Part shown: piece by piece, positions 25,174-35,334 of the stretch | Position numbering within the stretch: the first letter of the stretch is position 1 | How the letters are laid out: each line of letters begins with the position of its first letter | DNA from: Phycisphaerales bacterium | Lineage (GTDB): Bacteria > Planctomycetota > Phycisphaerae > Phycisphaerales > SM1A02 | Direction of reading: 5' to 3' | DNA: 64,000 nt | Assembly (NCBI GenBank): GCA_014238785.1 | Contig: JABAAL010000011.1 | Span: forward strand, 1 to 64,000 | Position numbers and translations under genes: made by a program | The notes under the pieces: generated by a model | Seen by the model: the letters and a program-made list of their open reading frames with translations, nothing else | What the model was told of the DNA's origin: nothing | The model's database searches: none

Positions 25174-27423
25174 GTGACGTATTACACTGCCATGATGATG
25201 GGCACGGAAGCACAATTGACATCGTTAACAGAAGCACAGCAAGAAGCGGTAGCGCACGTGCACGGACCGCTGCTTGTGCTGGCGGGGCCTGGGTCTGGCA
25301 AAACAACAGTTGTTACACAACGTATTGCAAACATGATTGCAAGTGGTATTGCACCATGGAACATACTGGCACTTACATTTACAAATAAAGCGGCGCAAGA
25401 AATGCGCGACCGAGTGCATGCATTACTCGAAGAGAAATCGTTACAAGTTCGCGGGTTGACAGTTTCAACGTTTCACGCATTTTGTGCACGTGTATTGCGT
25501 CAGTGGGGAGATAGAATAATTGGAACTACGTCGTTTACGATTTACGACACAGCGGATCAACGAAGTGCAGTTAAAGCAGCGATACGTGCGTGTGAGTTAA
25601 ATGATTCCAATTGGAAGCCTGCTTCGGTGTTGGCGGCGATTAGTGCTGCAAAAAACAAATTGATTGACGTAGATACTTTTCAAGAAGAAGCATCGGATTT
25701 TTATTCGAAGTCAATTGCAAAAATATATCGAGCGTATGAAAACATTTTGCGAGGAAATGATGCAGTAGACTTTGATGATCTTTTGTTAAAAACGGCGCAA
25801 TTGCTTTTTGGAGATGAAGAAGTGCGCCATCGTTTACAAGAACGATATCAATATCTGATGATAGACGAATACCAAGACACGAATCACACGCAATTTGTGA
25901 TCGCGGATAGTATTTCAAAAAACCACAGGAATATCTGTGTCGTTGGAGATCCTGACCAATCTATTTACGCGTGGAGAGGTGCTGACATTGCGAATATTCT
26001 TGACTTTGAAGAACAATACAGTGACGCAACAATCGTTCCTTTAGGCAGAAACTTTCGCTCAACGGGGCACATTGTCAATACATCTGCGCTATTGATAGAA
26101 CATAACAACCAACGTAAAGAGAAAAAACTATACACCGAACTCCATGACGGCAATATGCCCGCCGTTCTATCGCTAGAAGGAGAGCACGAAGAGGCGGAAG
26201 CGATTGTTCGAGAAGTTGTAAAGCTTCGAGAGGAGGAAGTGCTTCTTAAGGAGATGGCAGTGCTCTATCGAGTCAACGCACTGAGCCGTGTACTTGAAGA
26301 TGCGTTTCGAAACGAGGGTGTGCCATATGTCGTAGCAAGAGGCACAGCGTTTTATGCTCGTCAAGAAATTAAGCAAGCGCTTTCTTACTTGCGACTACTT
26401 GTAAACCCACGGGATGATATTGCATTTGTTCGAATCATAAATACTCCAACTCGAGGTATTGGTGCGACATCGATTTCTCGACTCGAGCAACTCGCAAGAA
26501 ATCATGGACTGCCGATGTTGGAGGCGATTTCACTCGTATCAAAAGAACAGGGATTTACTGCCCGATCTGTGACATCGATGAAAAAGTTTGCTGCAACGTT
26601 TGAACAGTGGCAAATCGATGGACGCTCGGATGAAAGTTTGACTGCAGCGGGTTCGCTGGCGGATTTAGTTGAGCGTGTAGTACGGGAATCTGGACTTGAA
26701 GAGTTTTATACTAAACATGCTGGCGAAGATGATTTGGAACGCTTACAAAACTTGGAAGAACTTGTTTCTGCTGCAGCAGATTTTGAGGAGAGAGCCGAGT
26801 CTGAAGAAGAGGCACCTCCCACGCCTTTGCATGTACTTTTTTCATTTTTAGAACATGTGACTCTAGTGAGTGATGCTGATGCAGTTGATCCAAAGAATGG
26901 TGCAGTGACACTGATGACCTTGCATGCAGCAAAAGGCTTGGAATTTGATTTTGTTGCAATTGCAGGTCTTGAAGAAGGCGTATTGCCACATGAACGTTCG
27001 CTCTATGAAAATAATCAGATGGAGGAAGAACGGCGACTTTGTTATGTTGGCATTACGCGCGCGAGGAAACATCTTTTGCTCACCAACGCAAGAAGAAGAA
27101 CGCAGCGTGGTCTAAGTAACCGTACTATGGCAAGTCGATTTATTCGTGAAATGGCTGGCGGTAGTGGGGAATCTGTCACTTTGCATGAAGAGGTAGCAGC
27201 AGACAACTGGGAAGTGCCAAGCCAGGAAGATGTCTACCAAGATGAAATTACGGTTGGTACTATTGTTCGTCATAAACGATTTGGTCTTGGAAAAGTGCAG
27301 CGCATCATCAGGCGAACACGTGGTTCTACCGTAACGGTGCAGTTTCATGGAGGTGTAAAGCACCTTGTCTTGGAATATGCAAATCTAGAAATTGTCCCTC
27401 CGGGCATTTCTCCTGATTTTTAA
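25174..27423 (+). CDS. pcrA: UvrD/PcrA-type ATP-dependent DNA helicase
   Basis: The 749-residue protein is a superfamily 1A 3'-5' helicase used in nucleotide excision repair, mismatch repair and replication-conflict clearance. It has the Q motif (LTEAQQEAVAH), Walker A GPGSGKT (38-44), motif Ia TFTNKAA, motif II IDEYQDTN, motif III GDPDQSIYAWRGA, motif IV GRNFRST, motif V TLMTLHAAKGLEFDFV, and motif VI RRLCYVGITRAR. A C-terminal Tudor-like segment (GTIVRHKRFGLGKV) is typical of PcrA. The start is uncertain: GTG at 25174 or one of the ATGs at 25192-25198, none with a clear Shine-Dalgarno site. The symbol could equally be uvrD. Confidence 0.93.
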   Translation: MTYYTAMMMGTEAQLTSLTEAQQEAVAHVHGPLLVLAGPGSGKTTVVTQRIANMIASGIAPWNILALTFTNKAAQEMRDRVHALLEEKSLQVRGLTVSTFHAFCARVLRQWGDRIIGTTSFTIYDTADQRSAVKAAIRACELNDSNWKPASVLAAISAAKNKLIDVDTFQEEASDFYSKSIAKIYRAYENILRGNDAVDFDDLLLKTAQLLFGDEEVRHRLQERYQYLMIDEYQDTNHTQFVIADSISKNHRNICVVGDPDQSIYAWRGADIANILDFEEQYSDATIVPLGRNFRSTGHIVNTSALLIEHNNQRKEKKLYTELHDGNMPAVLSLEGEHEEAEAIVREVVKLREEEVLLKEMAVLYRVNALSRVLEDAFRNEGVPYVVARGTAFYARQEIKQALSYLRLLVNPRDDIAFVRIINTPTRGIGATSISRLEQLARNHGLPMLEAISLVSKEQGFTARSVTSMKKFAATFEQWQIDGRSDESLTAAGSLADLVERVVRESGLEEFYTKHAGEDDLERLQNLEELVSAAADFEERAESEEEAPPTPLHVLFSFLEHVTLVSDADAVDPKNGAVTLMTLHAAKGLEFDFVAIAGLEEGVLPHERSLYENNQMEEERRLCYVGITRARKHLLLTNARRRTQRGLSNRTMASRFIREMAGGSGESVTLHEEVAADNWEVPSQEDVYQDEITVGTIVRHKRFGLGKVQRIIRRTRGSTVTVQFHGGVKHLVLEYANLEIVPPGISPDF

Positions 27424-27428
27424 TTCTT

Positions 27429-28481
27429 ATGCTTGATTCAAAGAGTGTTGTTGACTTGTGCATTTCGAAGGGATTCGCATTAGCTGGAGTTACCACTGCG
27501 AGCCATTCGTCGCATGACGCTGTGTTGCGCAAGTGGCTTAAGGATGAAAAACATGGAGAGATGGAGTGGTTAAATAGAAATGTAGATGTACGGCTTGATC
27601 CTCGAAATTTAGTTGAAGGCGCTGCTTCAGTGATTTGCGTTGCAGATCGATACGGGAAGCTAGAAGAGGAACCTCTTTGCGCTAGAGATGGACGGATTGC
27701 ACGCTACGCTAGAGGGCGCGATTACCACAAGGAAATGAAAAAACGGTTGCATAGTATTTCCGATACTCTTAGGGAAGAGTTCCCTGGAGAGCAATTCCGC
27801 GCGTGCGTGGATACCGCGCCCTTGTTAGAAAGAGAATTTGCGCAGCGCGCTGGAATCGGTTCGGTTGGAAAGCACACATTACTAATTGAACAGGGAATTG
27901 GAAGTTGGATGTTGCTTGGGGCGATTGTTACAACGGCGGTTATTTAACAAACGAACTCCTCGATTAAAGAGCAATCGGATCCATGCGCAACGTGCACTCG
28001 CTGCATAGATGCTTGCCCAACAGAGGCAATTACTCCATGGGAAGTAGATGCTCGAAAGTGTATTAGTTATTTGACGATCGAGCACCGGACAGACATAGCT
28101 CCTGAACTGTATCCCAAAATTGGTCGTTGGATTTTTGGGTGCGACATTTGCCAAGAAGTCTGCCCGCATAATCAGCCCAGTGAAATATCTGCTCAGGCAC
28201 AGATTCATAGTTCCTATGCTTCAACTAGGGACTCGCTTGATGTGTTGAAAGTTATGCAGTGGAACGAAGAAGATCGAAGGGAATACTTTCGTGGATCATC
28301 TATGAAACGAGCGAAACTTGGCATGATTCGTCGTAACGCAGTTATTGTTGCTGGAAATATTCTTGCAGACTCACAAGACGAAACACTCGAGGCAGCAATT
28401 ACTTCTATCGCTCAGGATCCATTGGAGGATGCACTTGTATCAGAAGCAGCGCGGATTGTATTGTTACAAGAGCGGGGTTAA
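27429..28481 (+). pseudogene. queG: Epoxyqueuosine reductase QueG interrupted by one in-frame TAA
   Basis: QueG reduces epoxyqueuosine to queuosine in the tRNA anticodon using B12 and two [4Fe-4S] clusters. The first 172 codons hold the N-terminal catalytic part with the family aspartate (D128 in CVDTAPLLERE) and GSVGKHTLLI. Codon 173 is TAA (27945-27947). The same frame then continues without another stop for 177 codons, holding cluster motif CATCTRCIDACP (27984-28019), the second motif CDICQEVCPHN (28140 on) and a HEAT-like tail. Total length, about 350, is normal for QueG. Only this stop breaks it. It is a nonsense mutation, a sequencing error or, less likely, read-through. The gene begins 5 nt after the helicase stop. 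Confidence 0.9.
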
Positions 28482-30406
28482 AGTTCCATATCGCCAGAGG
28501 CATTCTCTATGACTTGTTCAAGTTGCTCTAACGTTGTGATTTGTCCTGTATTGATTTGGTCTGTGACCATCTCCATCAAACCAGCCATCGTTCCTAAACC
28601 CTCGAGCATCATCATTGCGAATTCTGTTGTTTGTGGATTTGCGTCCAAGCTTGCACCCATCAGAATTTTCCATCCTTGAGCCGTTTTTTGAAGTTGCATT
28701 GATTTGCCAGAAGCGTCGGTAACCGTTGCGTTGTCTTCTCCCTGCACCTCTAATGTATTTAAGATGAGATTGCTTTTTAGCATACCGCTTGGCGAAGGTG
28801 GCAACTTGTCAATCATTTGTTGGATTGCATCAGCACCGATATGTGTGCGTACAGCGATGGCGAGGTTAGAAAAAGACGTTGTAATTTTTTGCATAAGCCC
28901 AAGAAATTTCTGCCCATTTGCATTATTACCATCGAAATATACGGACAAGTCTGGTGCTGGGCTTGTTCCATCAGCTCTTTCAAACGGAGGAAGAGCATTG
29001 AACGTAGCGATAAGTTCTTCAGGAGTTGCAAAGCCAGCCGTTTGCGTAGCATCTGAATGGGTTTCATTTGAAGTGGCTGGAGAACCGTCATCCTCGGGTT
29101 CAGATGTTTCGGAAACGGGTTTGCCTTGAAGAACAGCAATTCTTGCTTCAAGTTGGATCAATAGAAGTTCACTATTTGAACCGAGATTCCCTGCAAGGTT
29201 CGTGGCATTTTCATAGGCAGCAATAGCACCGTCCGAGGCACGATCTATTTCAATTTGAATACTGTTGCCTCGTGCATGCCACGTAGAAGAGGAAGTTTCA
29301 ATCGCATTCTCAATGAGTTTTAAAACTGCCACACGTTCTTCAGCGAGAAGGAAATGTTTAGATTCTTCAACTTGACCAAGGAGCCACTGAAGGCTGAGTT
29401 TCCAAGAAGAGACTGTTTGTTGAGATTCTCTTGTGTTCCCTCCGCTGCGACTCACCGCTTGGATGGCAGCGTCAATTTCAGTGGCAATGGCATTCAATTG
29501 AGTGAGTAGCCTTTTGGCATCTTCGAGAGCCGTAGCCATATTCGCTGCAACTTCAATGTCAAGCTCATCAGCAAATTGGTTGAGAGTATTGGCATTTTGT
29601 ATTGAGACAAAACGAACTTTTTCGAGTGATTCACTGGTGTTTTTAACGCCCTCGATAATAATGGTGATTGCATCAAGTTCAGCTTGTGCATCGTCAAGGA
29701 GTCTTTGTGTTAAGAGCAAGGATTCGATTTCAATTGATTCGGCGGACATATCAACTTGCTGCGATTTTCGAACAGTTTGTACGCCTTTTTTAAATGAGGC
29801 GTGTCCCTCAATGATGCCTAGCTCTTCTGATTCTTGAAAAAGAACTTTCGCAGTTTCACTAAGTGCGTCGGCTTCTGTTCTGGCAGCTTCGCTTTTAACT
29901 TTGCTTATTGCAATTGAAGAGGTGCTCTGTGAGACAGTGCCGTTTTGAACTAGTTTGTTTTGTTCAGCGATTAATTGTATTTGTTGCCCCATATCAACGC
30001 TATCTGTTGGTTGACCCGCTTGGAAGAAAGAGGAGGCAGTGCCGCGGATTCTGGAAATTTTTGTTGATTGAGTAGCGATGCTTTGTAGCGATGCTTTTGT
30101 TGCATAAAGGGATACGGATAAAGCACGGTATTTAAGTCGAGCAAGTTTTTCATTTGCGGTTGCGAGGACTAAGTTTTTACTTTGGATGTGCGATTTCGAG
30201 GATGCTTGAAGTTTTTTGGCGTCCCTAATAACTTTTTCTAACTCTTCTTGGCTATTTTTACTCACGGCAACATTTAGATCTACAAGTAATGCATCAAGTG
30301 ACTTTCGAGTCACATTGTTAGCAAGCGACTCCTCACACCCAAGTGGTGCAATACAAAGCAAGGCGGTAATTGTGAGTAAACAGTATCGTCTTAAAAAAAG
30401 TCGCAT
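28478..30406 (-). CDS. Predicted lipoprotein with long helical regions, function unknown
   Basis: I do not recognise a family. The start is taken at 30406, which gives a 642-residue protein beginning MRLFLRRYCLLTITALLCIAPLGCEES, a lipoprotein signal with cysteine after APLG. Most of the chain is predicted helical and coiled-coil-like, rich in Ala, Glu, Gln and Ser. An acidic Ser/Thr/Pro linker (about 425-450) separates it from a C-terminal domain with AVRTHIGADAIQQMIDKLPPSP and QLQKTAQGWKILMG, which resembles a small lumazine- or SnoaL-like scaffold only loosely. A far upstream ATG at 30484 is less likely. It follows the DUF4139 gene on the same strand and overlaps the queG end by 4 nt (convergent). 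Confidence 0.78.
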   Translation of the reverse strand: MRLFLRRYCLLTITALLCIAPLGCEESLANNVTRKSLDALLVDLNVAVSKNSQEELEKVIRDAKKLQASSKSHIQSKNLVLATANEKLARLKYRALSVSLYATKASLQSIATQSTKISRIRGTASSFFQAGQPTDSVDMGQQIQLIAEQNKLVQNGTVSQSTSSIAISKVKSEAARTEADALSETAKVLFQESEELGIIEGHASFKKGVQTVRKSQQVDMSAESIEIESLLLTQRLLDDAQAELDAITIIIEGVKNTSESLEKVRFVSIQNANTLNQFADELDIEVAANMATALEDAKRLLTQLNAIATEIDAAIQAVSRSGGNTRESQQTVSSWKLSLQWLLGQVEESKHFLLAEERVAVLKLIENAIETSSSTWHARGNSIQIEIDRASDGAIAAYENATNLAGNLGSNSELLLIQLEARIAVLQGKPVSETSEPEDDGSPATSNETHSDATQTAGFATPEELIATFNALPPFERADGTSPAPDLSVYFDGNNANGQKFLGLMQKITTSFSNLAIAVRTHIGADAIQQMIDKLPPSPSGMLKSNLILNTLEVQGEDNATVTDASGKSMQLQKTAQGWKILMGASLDANPQTTEFAMMMLEGLGTMAGLMEMVTDQINTGQITTLEQLEQVIENASGDMEL

Positions 30407-30550
30407 TCGTAATTGTTTCCTGAAAAATTGGCTCAAGGGTGAACCGCGAAGAAATGAACTAACCTGAGTTAAGCAGTGTACCAATCAAGATAACACCCCG
30501 TTGAAGAAAATGGGTGTGGTTTTACCGTATAAGACAAATAAACGCTGTTT

Positions 30551-32230
30551 TTACTCTGGAAGTGGCGTTGTCTTTATATCCTTGCCCCTAGCAACTGTCA
30601 CTTGCCACGTCATGGAGAAACTTTGTTCTCCAGTCATGTTTGCTGGGATAGTGAGATCCCACCGGAGAATGCCTTGTGGGCGTTCAGTTTTGAGATACTC
30701 GGTGTCTGTTGAAAGTGGAGCGGAAACGGTATCAAGAGTAATTTCGATTTCTTCGTTTCGCGAAATTGGAATACGATCGAATACGCGAAGGGTTATGGGT
30801 TTGTTGCTTCCATTTGAGATTTTGATTTGATATTCGTATACCGTTTTTTTGCCTGAACCAAACAAGCCCGTCGAGGTTGTGGCTTTTTCGACAAGTGTTC
30901 TAGTTGCGCTGATTGAAGGGTCGATGCCAAGGTCTATTGGGAACGTTTCGTCTGGAGAAATTGTAGAAAGAGATGTTTTGCCTACATAATCACTTCCATG
31001 AAAAATAGAAGCACGGCCGGGAAGCAAGATGTAATCGCTTTTGTTTGCGGTTTCGCTTCGAGTAAAAACGCGGTCGGTTAGCATGGGTACAGAGATAAGG
31101 TACTGTTGTGCAGATGTTTCGATAGATGCGATAGACGATGTTTGAGAATCTGCAGCATTCGAAGGAACGGTCACTGTTCTTGGAAGTACGAAACTAACAG
31201 CGGGGCCATCTCCGACGATTGATGCGGCTGCAGATGCGCCCAATACTTGCTTGTTCGTTTGCAAAGCGAAACTCATTCTACTATCTTGGGCAGCGTTTTC
31301 TCGCGGAGCGGATTCTCCAACAGCAACCCGAGCGGATGGCGGGGGTGGCGGTTCATATAAAGTGACGTACCACGGGCTCGGCATTGGCGGCATAATTGAT
31401 TGTTGTGGTTGTGCTGTTGACAATGTTAAGGCGACGTCCGTCCAGTTTTCCCCAGTTTTTTGTGTAATTTCAGCATCATAGTCGATGGTAATGGCATTGC
31501 CTTCGGCGTTCGCACGGATGGAATATGTTGGTGACCAAGTTGCGTTTGTCACAAGATACGTGAGTTGTATCGTGACGGTGCAGTCAGAAGAAACGCCAAT
31601 ATCAACAACTGCTTCTGTTTGGTTTTTGCGTTCAGATGCAATATTTTGTTTGCGTTGTTTTAAGTTTTGAAGGCGCTTTTTTTGTTCTTGTATTTCAGTT
31701 GCGTTTTCAGATTTATTGTGCGCAAGTTCCTGCATTTTTTTACCCATAAATGCTATCTGGGCGCTGAACTCATCGATGTTAACTGGAGGCGCTTTGTCAT
31801 TTGATGCCTTGTCGACGAGTGTGTGTAGCATGTCGATTTGTGCTTGTATTGCATTTGATTGAGAATTTAACAGCGCAAGAGTATCTTCGACCTCTTTGAT
31901 TTGAGTAGCAATTTCTTCAACTAATTTGTTATTGACAACGAGCGTTGGTGTTGTTGAAGTATCAACACTAAGAAGGGATGCGTTGTCACTTACGTGTGCT
32001 TGGATGGAATCAAGGTAGGCAGTGGATGGCAAATCTCTGAAGAACACTGCGTGTCCGCCTGCTTCAAGGTTAAGGGTCGTCGTTCGTGTAATTGCCGCAC
32101 GATTTCGATAGAGCCTGACATCCGTGATGGCCGCATTTGACTCGATTGGCTGCATTTCTAACGAAACTTGACCATCGAGTGTTGGGGTTAAGGATAGTAC
32201 CAGTGCAAGGGTGAGAAGTCGAATACGCAT
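30551..32230 (-). CDS. Secreted DUF4140/DUF4139 (mucoidy-inhibitor MuiA-like) protein
   Basis: The 559-residue protein has a signal peptide (MRIRLLTLALVLSLTPTLDGQ). The N-terminal DUF4140-like region (ITDVRLYRNRAAITRTTTLNLEAG...FFRDLP) is followed by a coiled coil (about 105-205). The large DUF4139 beta domain then runs to the end (TYLVTNATWSPTYSIRA, DYDAEITQKTGENWTDVALTLSTAQP, RVFDRIPISRNEEIEITL). A Pro-rich linker (PPPPPSARV) and a low-complexity Ala/Ser region lie in the middle. The family is widespread; its biochemical role is not known, and the MuiA name comes from a mucoidy phenotype. It lies 36 nt downstream of the glutamate dehydrogenase gene. Confidence 0.87.
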   Translation of the reverse strand: MRIRLLTLALVLSLTPTLDGQVSLEMQPIESNAAITDVRLYRNRAAITRTTTLNLEAGGHAVFFRDLPSTAYLDSIQAHVSDNASLLSVDTSTTPTLVVNNKLVEEIATQIKEVEDTLALLNSQSNAIQAQIDMLHTLVDKASNDKAPPVNIDEFSAQIAFMGKKMQELAHNKSENATEIQEQKKRLQNLKQRKQNIASERKNQTEAVVDIGVSSDCTVTIQLTYLVTNATWSPTYSIRANAEGNAITIDYDAEITQKTGENWTDVALTLSTAQPQQSIMPPMPSPWYVTLYEPPPPPSARVAVGESAPRENAAQDSRMSFALQTNKQVLGASAAASIVGDGPAVSFVLPRTVTVPSNAADSQTSSIASIETSAQQYLISVPMLTDRVFTRSETANKSDYILLPGRASIFHGSDYVGKTSLSTISPDETFPIDLGIDPSISATRTLVEKATTSTGLFGSGKKTVYEYQIKISNGSNKPITLRVFDRIPISRNEEIEITLDTVSAPLSTDTEYLKTERPQGILRWDLTIPANMTGEQSFSMTWQVTVARGKDIKTTPLPE

Positions 32231-32266
32231 TAGAAACCTCCAATGGAGTAGTGCTGTTGAGTTGCG

Positions 32267-35224
32267 TCACTTTTTATGACGACGACCCATGGTTGAAAAA
32301 ATGCCCGCATCGTGTAACAACGCAGCAACCCTGTCTTTATGTTGCAAATTAGAAGATAAAATTGTCGTAGTGAGTTTTTCGCGTTCCTCTTCAAGGTCGA
32401 GGTATCGAAGTGCAAGCCCTGCAAGGTCGGCATCTTCCATTGTTTCGAGATATTCAAAGCCCTCTCTATAGACGATTCTTGCTGCGAGTGATTTTGCCAT
32501 CATCCACTGTAAATATGCGTCTGGCATTTCTGTCCAGAGTGAATCGCCTACTCGTTCAAGAAGAATCGGGGGGAGATGTTCAACTACAAGCCGTTTGAGT
32601 TCCTCTTGTTGTTGATCGCTCATGTTATCCCAGTTTGCAATGAGGGAATCAGAAACACGCGACATGATTTGACTGATTTTGATGCTCATTTCTGGCAACG
32701 GTGAATGTGGATGGTGTTGATGTAATCTCACGAGCAATTCCGCTTCAGCGCGAGCAAGGTGCCGTAAACGAGTTAGCACTTGTTCAACGAACGTTTCCTT
32801 AATTTCCATAAACTCAGATTCGTCGATGAGCATGCATGCGCCAATTTCAAAACTAGAACAAATCACACCACACTTATTGGCGGAAGAATCTTTCAAAATT
32901 AATGCACCAGCATTGGAAAGTTCACGCCTTGCTTCAGGTGTGAGAAACAAGTTTGCGCCTTCGACGATTACTTTTGAACTTGGTGTTCCGTCTTCCTTGA
33001 GAAAATTTTTCCAATTGCCACCGTGCACCGTCGCGGGGCGGCCGCCACAGGGGATGAAAGCATCGGATTCGATTCGATCGTGCATCGTGTTTCGCAAGTG
33101 CACACCTTCTGGGTCATTGACGGTGGCAATGGAACCGTTTGGTCCAAGTTTTGATTTGTCGAAGCTCGCAATTGGCAGCTCTTCTTCAAAAAGGCGTAGG
33201 AGTTCGTTGTGGTCAAGACCGTCAGGATCTTCGCCACAGCCAGAGCCATCCGCAATGCCAAGAATTTTTACGTTGTCTCCATACTCACGGTTGAGAATTC
33301 GTATGCCGTTGCCAGCAACATCTCCGTCTGGCCCGCCTGTAATTTTGACGGTGAACGTATCTTTGTCTGGGTTGATGCCAATAGCACGTAGTGAAGTATC
33401 TAAAAAGACAACGACACCCTCGCTTGTTACGCCGTACTCCTTGTGGTTAATGCCTGCACCCGGCTTTGAACTCATGAGCGCTGCTGGCATTGGGTATCCG
33501 CGACGTCGAGCTCTATCAACGACCCAGTCAATCAACTTGGGTGTGATGTTTTCATCTGGGCCTAAGTAAATAAGTTCTTTGTGCTTGAGTCGATCAACTA
33601 TTTTAGCAATTGTCTTCTTGTCTGGCGTAATGAGATCGATAATGGAATTCACGAACGCCTTCACGCTACGACTTACGCGGCCTTGAGGGTGCACGAGAAT
33701 GGCCGCCTTGGAACCACCTTCTGGTATGTCTTTATTTTTGAGTTGTTGCGCAAACGCTAAGTTATACGCTTCGTCGTACAGTCGTTCTTGTTCACGAGTA
33801 AATTGCTCAACGCTGCGCGGGTGAATTGCGCGCACACCTCCACGAGCGATATCGCGAAATCGTACGTGGAATCCGTTGAAATCTCTCCCGTGCACAAAGA
33901 ACACGCCAAAGGGGCACTCTGCGCGATCTTCTGTTGTGAGCAAGGATGCATCAATTCGCATGGAAAGGGCGTAGCGGTCTTCTATAAACAAATTAGTTCG
34001 ACGAACTGCGTGGACTGCCTCAAGCATTTTTACAAAGATAGTTCGAGCGTCTTCGAGGTCGACGGTATTGTCGATCGTTTCGAGGAGGGAAGTGCGTAAC
34101 GAGTCGTACTCGTTGTTACTAAGTGGGTGGTCTGGGTTGAACCGTTGGCGTAATACATCTGCGATATCGGAAGCAATCTCAATGTTTTTTCTAATTAACC
34201 GGTCCATCCGCGTTGGGTTGAACGCGTATGCATTTTTCTTTACGAGCACTTGATAGACTAAATCGAGTATTGCGGTAATGATTTCAGCAGTTTCGAGCGT
34301 GAGTTCAGGATACGCGTATCCAAGTCGAACCGTTCGTGGGTCGAGCCATTTGAGTCGCAATAAATCTGCACGAACTTCTTCCCATAGTGAACTTGTTTCG
34401 TCAATTACTCCGCCATCTGGCCCTTGAACAACACATCCAACAAGGGTAATCCAGCCATTGTCACCATCTTCAATACTATCAAGGTACGCCCGATGAATAT
34501 TGATATGAGATTTACTTAAACGAGTTGCAATCCGTTGCAACATGGATCGCCTTGTGGAGTTGCTGACTGCGACAATAATCCGACTTAGCGATGGGTCTGA
34601 TTCACGTTCAAGCGCAACGGCTGTGCCGTCAGTTCCTGTGAGGCTTTCTACGAGTTGCCAGTGTTTCTCCATTCGAAGTGGCGTGATGGTTGCGAGATAA
34701 TCTTCAGAGCAGCGAGTAAAATAACTTCGAACTTGGTCAGCGTTCCAATCAAGACCATGTTCTTGAGCATACGAAATAGTGTCTTCAACTTGCGTTGCGT
34801 GTTCTTGGTTCTCAAGAGAAAATGGAGCCGCTTCACCGAATTCAAATGTATCTACTACAAGAGTGCCGTCACCTGCAGTATGGATTTTTGCAGCGCGTAG
34901 TGTTTCATTTAAGGGGAGTTCATCCATAATTTCAGCGAGAACTCCAGGGTAGTCCAGCGGTCGCATGCATGTCCATTTTGAACCATCTTCCGATCTCAGC
35001 GTGAGTTCGATTGGTCGGTCTGAGGCTTTTGCCGCGATGATTGCTCTGAGGTGGGCGAGTTGGGTTTCTTCATGAGTATCTTGAAAATACATGAGCGGCA
35101 TTTGTTCAAGAAACCATGGAACGATGTCTTCGGCCGTGGTTCGAAGGCTATTTGTGACCTTATCGATGACGGAATTAGGGTTGTCCGGCTTGCTGCCAAT
35201 GGGCTGGTTAGAGAGGATTGCCAT
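32267..35224 (-). CDS. Large NAD-dependent glutamate dehydrogenase
   Basis: The 985-residue protein is a long-type NAD-GDH, about twice the length of the common 450-residue enzyme. It interconverts glutamate with 2-oxoglutarate and ammonia, usually in the catabolic direction in this class. An N-terminal regulatory region, including an ACT-like portion (ILVAVSNSTRRS-type strand near 215-260), precedes the catalytic core. Core motifs are RFRDIARGGVRAIHPRS, the lysine in IPEGGSKAAILVHP, GPDENITP, KPGAGINHKEYGVTSEGV, and the nucleotide-binding TVKITGGPDGDVAGNGI. It heads a minus-strand run with the DUF4139 protein and the lipoprotein. A 9-N9-9 inverted repeat lies about 50 nt upstream of its start. 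Confidence 0.94.
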   Translation of the reverse strand: MAILSNQPIGSKPDNPNSVIDKVTNSLRTTAEDIVPWFLEQMPLMYFQDTHEETQLAHLRAIIAAKASDRPIELTLRSEDGSKWTCMRPLDYPGVLAEIMDELPLNETLRAAKIHTAGDGTLVVDTFEFGEAAPFSLENQEHATQVEDTISYAQEHGLDWNADQVRSYFTRCSEDYLATITPLRMEKHWQLVESLTGTDGTAVALERESDPSLSRIIVAVSNSTRRSMLQRIATRLSKSHINIHRAYLDSIEDGDNGWITLVGCVVQGPDGGVIDETSSLWEEVRADLLRLKWLDPRTVRLGYAYPELTLETAEIITAILDLVYQVLVKKNAYAFNPTRMDRLIRKNIEIASDIADVLRQRFNPDHPLSNNEYDSLRTSLLETIDNTVDLEDARTIFVKMLEAVHAVRRTNLFIEDRYALSMRIDASLLTTEDRAECPFGVFFVHGRDFNGFHVRFRDIARGGVRAIHPRSVEQFTREQERLYDEAYNLAFAQQLKNKDIPEGGSKAAILVHPQGRVSRSVKAFVNSIIDLITPDKKTIAKIVDRLKHKELIYLGPDENITPKLIDWVVDRARRRGYPMPAALMSSKPGAGINHKEYGVTSEGVVVFLDTSLRAIGINPDKDTFTVKITGGPDGDVAGNGIRILNREYGDNVKILGIADGSGCGEDPDGLDHNELLRLFEEELPIASFDKSKLGPNGSIATVNDPEGVHLRNTMHDRIESDAFIPCGGRPATVHGGNWKNFLKEDGTPSSKVIVEGANLFLTPEARRELSNAGALILKDSSANKCGVICSSFEIGACMLIDESEFMEIKETFVEQVLTRLRHLARAEAELLVRLHQHHPHSPLPEMSIKISQIMSRVSDSLIANWDNMSDQQQEELKRLVVEHLPPILLERVGDSLWTEMPDAYLQWMMAKSLAARIVYREGFEYLETMEDADLAGLALRYLDLEEEREKLTTTILSSNLQHKDRVAALLHDAGIFSTMGRRHKK

Positions 35225-35274
35225 AGTTGGTATTAGACCTGCTTAAGCCCATCAATACAAGAGATAATGGTACA

Positions 35275-35301
35275 AATAAAGTGACACACCACCACTTTAT
35301 T
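35275..35301. promoter_or_regulatory. Inverted repeat AATAAAGTG-N9-CACTTTATT
   Basis: Perfect 9-base arms (35275-35283 and 35293-35301) with a 9-base spacer lie in the 110-nt divergent region between glutamate dehydrogenase and ribF. The 9-9-9 layout matches CIRCE geometry but the sequence does not. It is an operator candidate for either direction. Confidence 0.5.
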
Positions 35302-35334
35302 AACAAGTGAATACTGCGTGTAGAATGTCCAGTT

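Noticed and set aside
32826-33569. 247-codon open frame opposite glutamate dehydrogenase
   Set aside because: Fully antisense to a highly conserved core; explained by the codon bias of the real gene.
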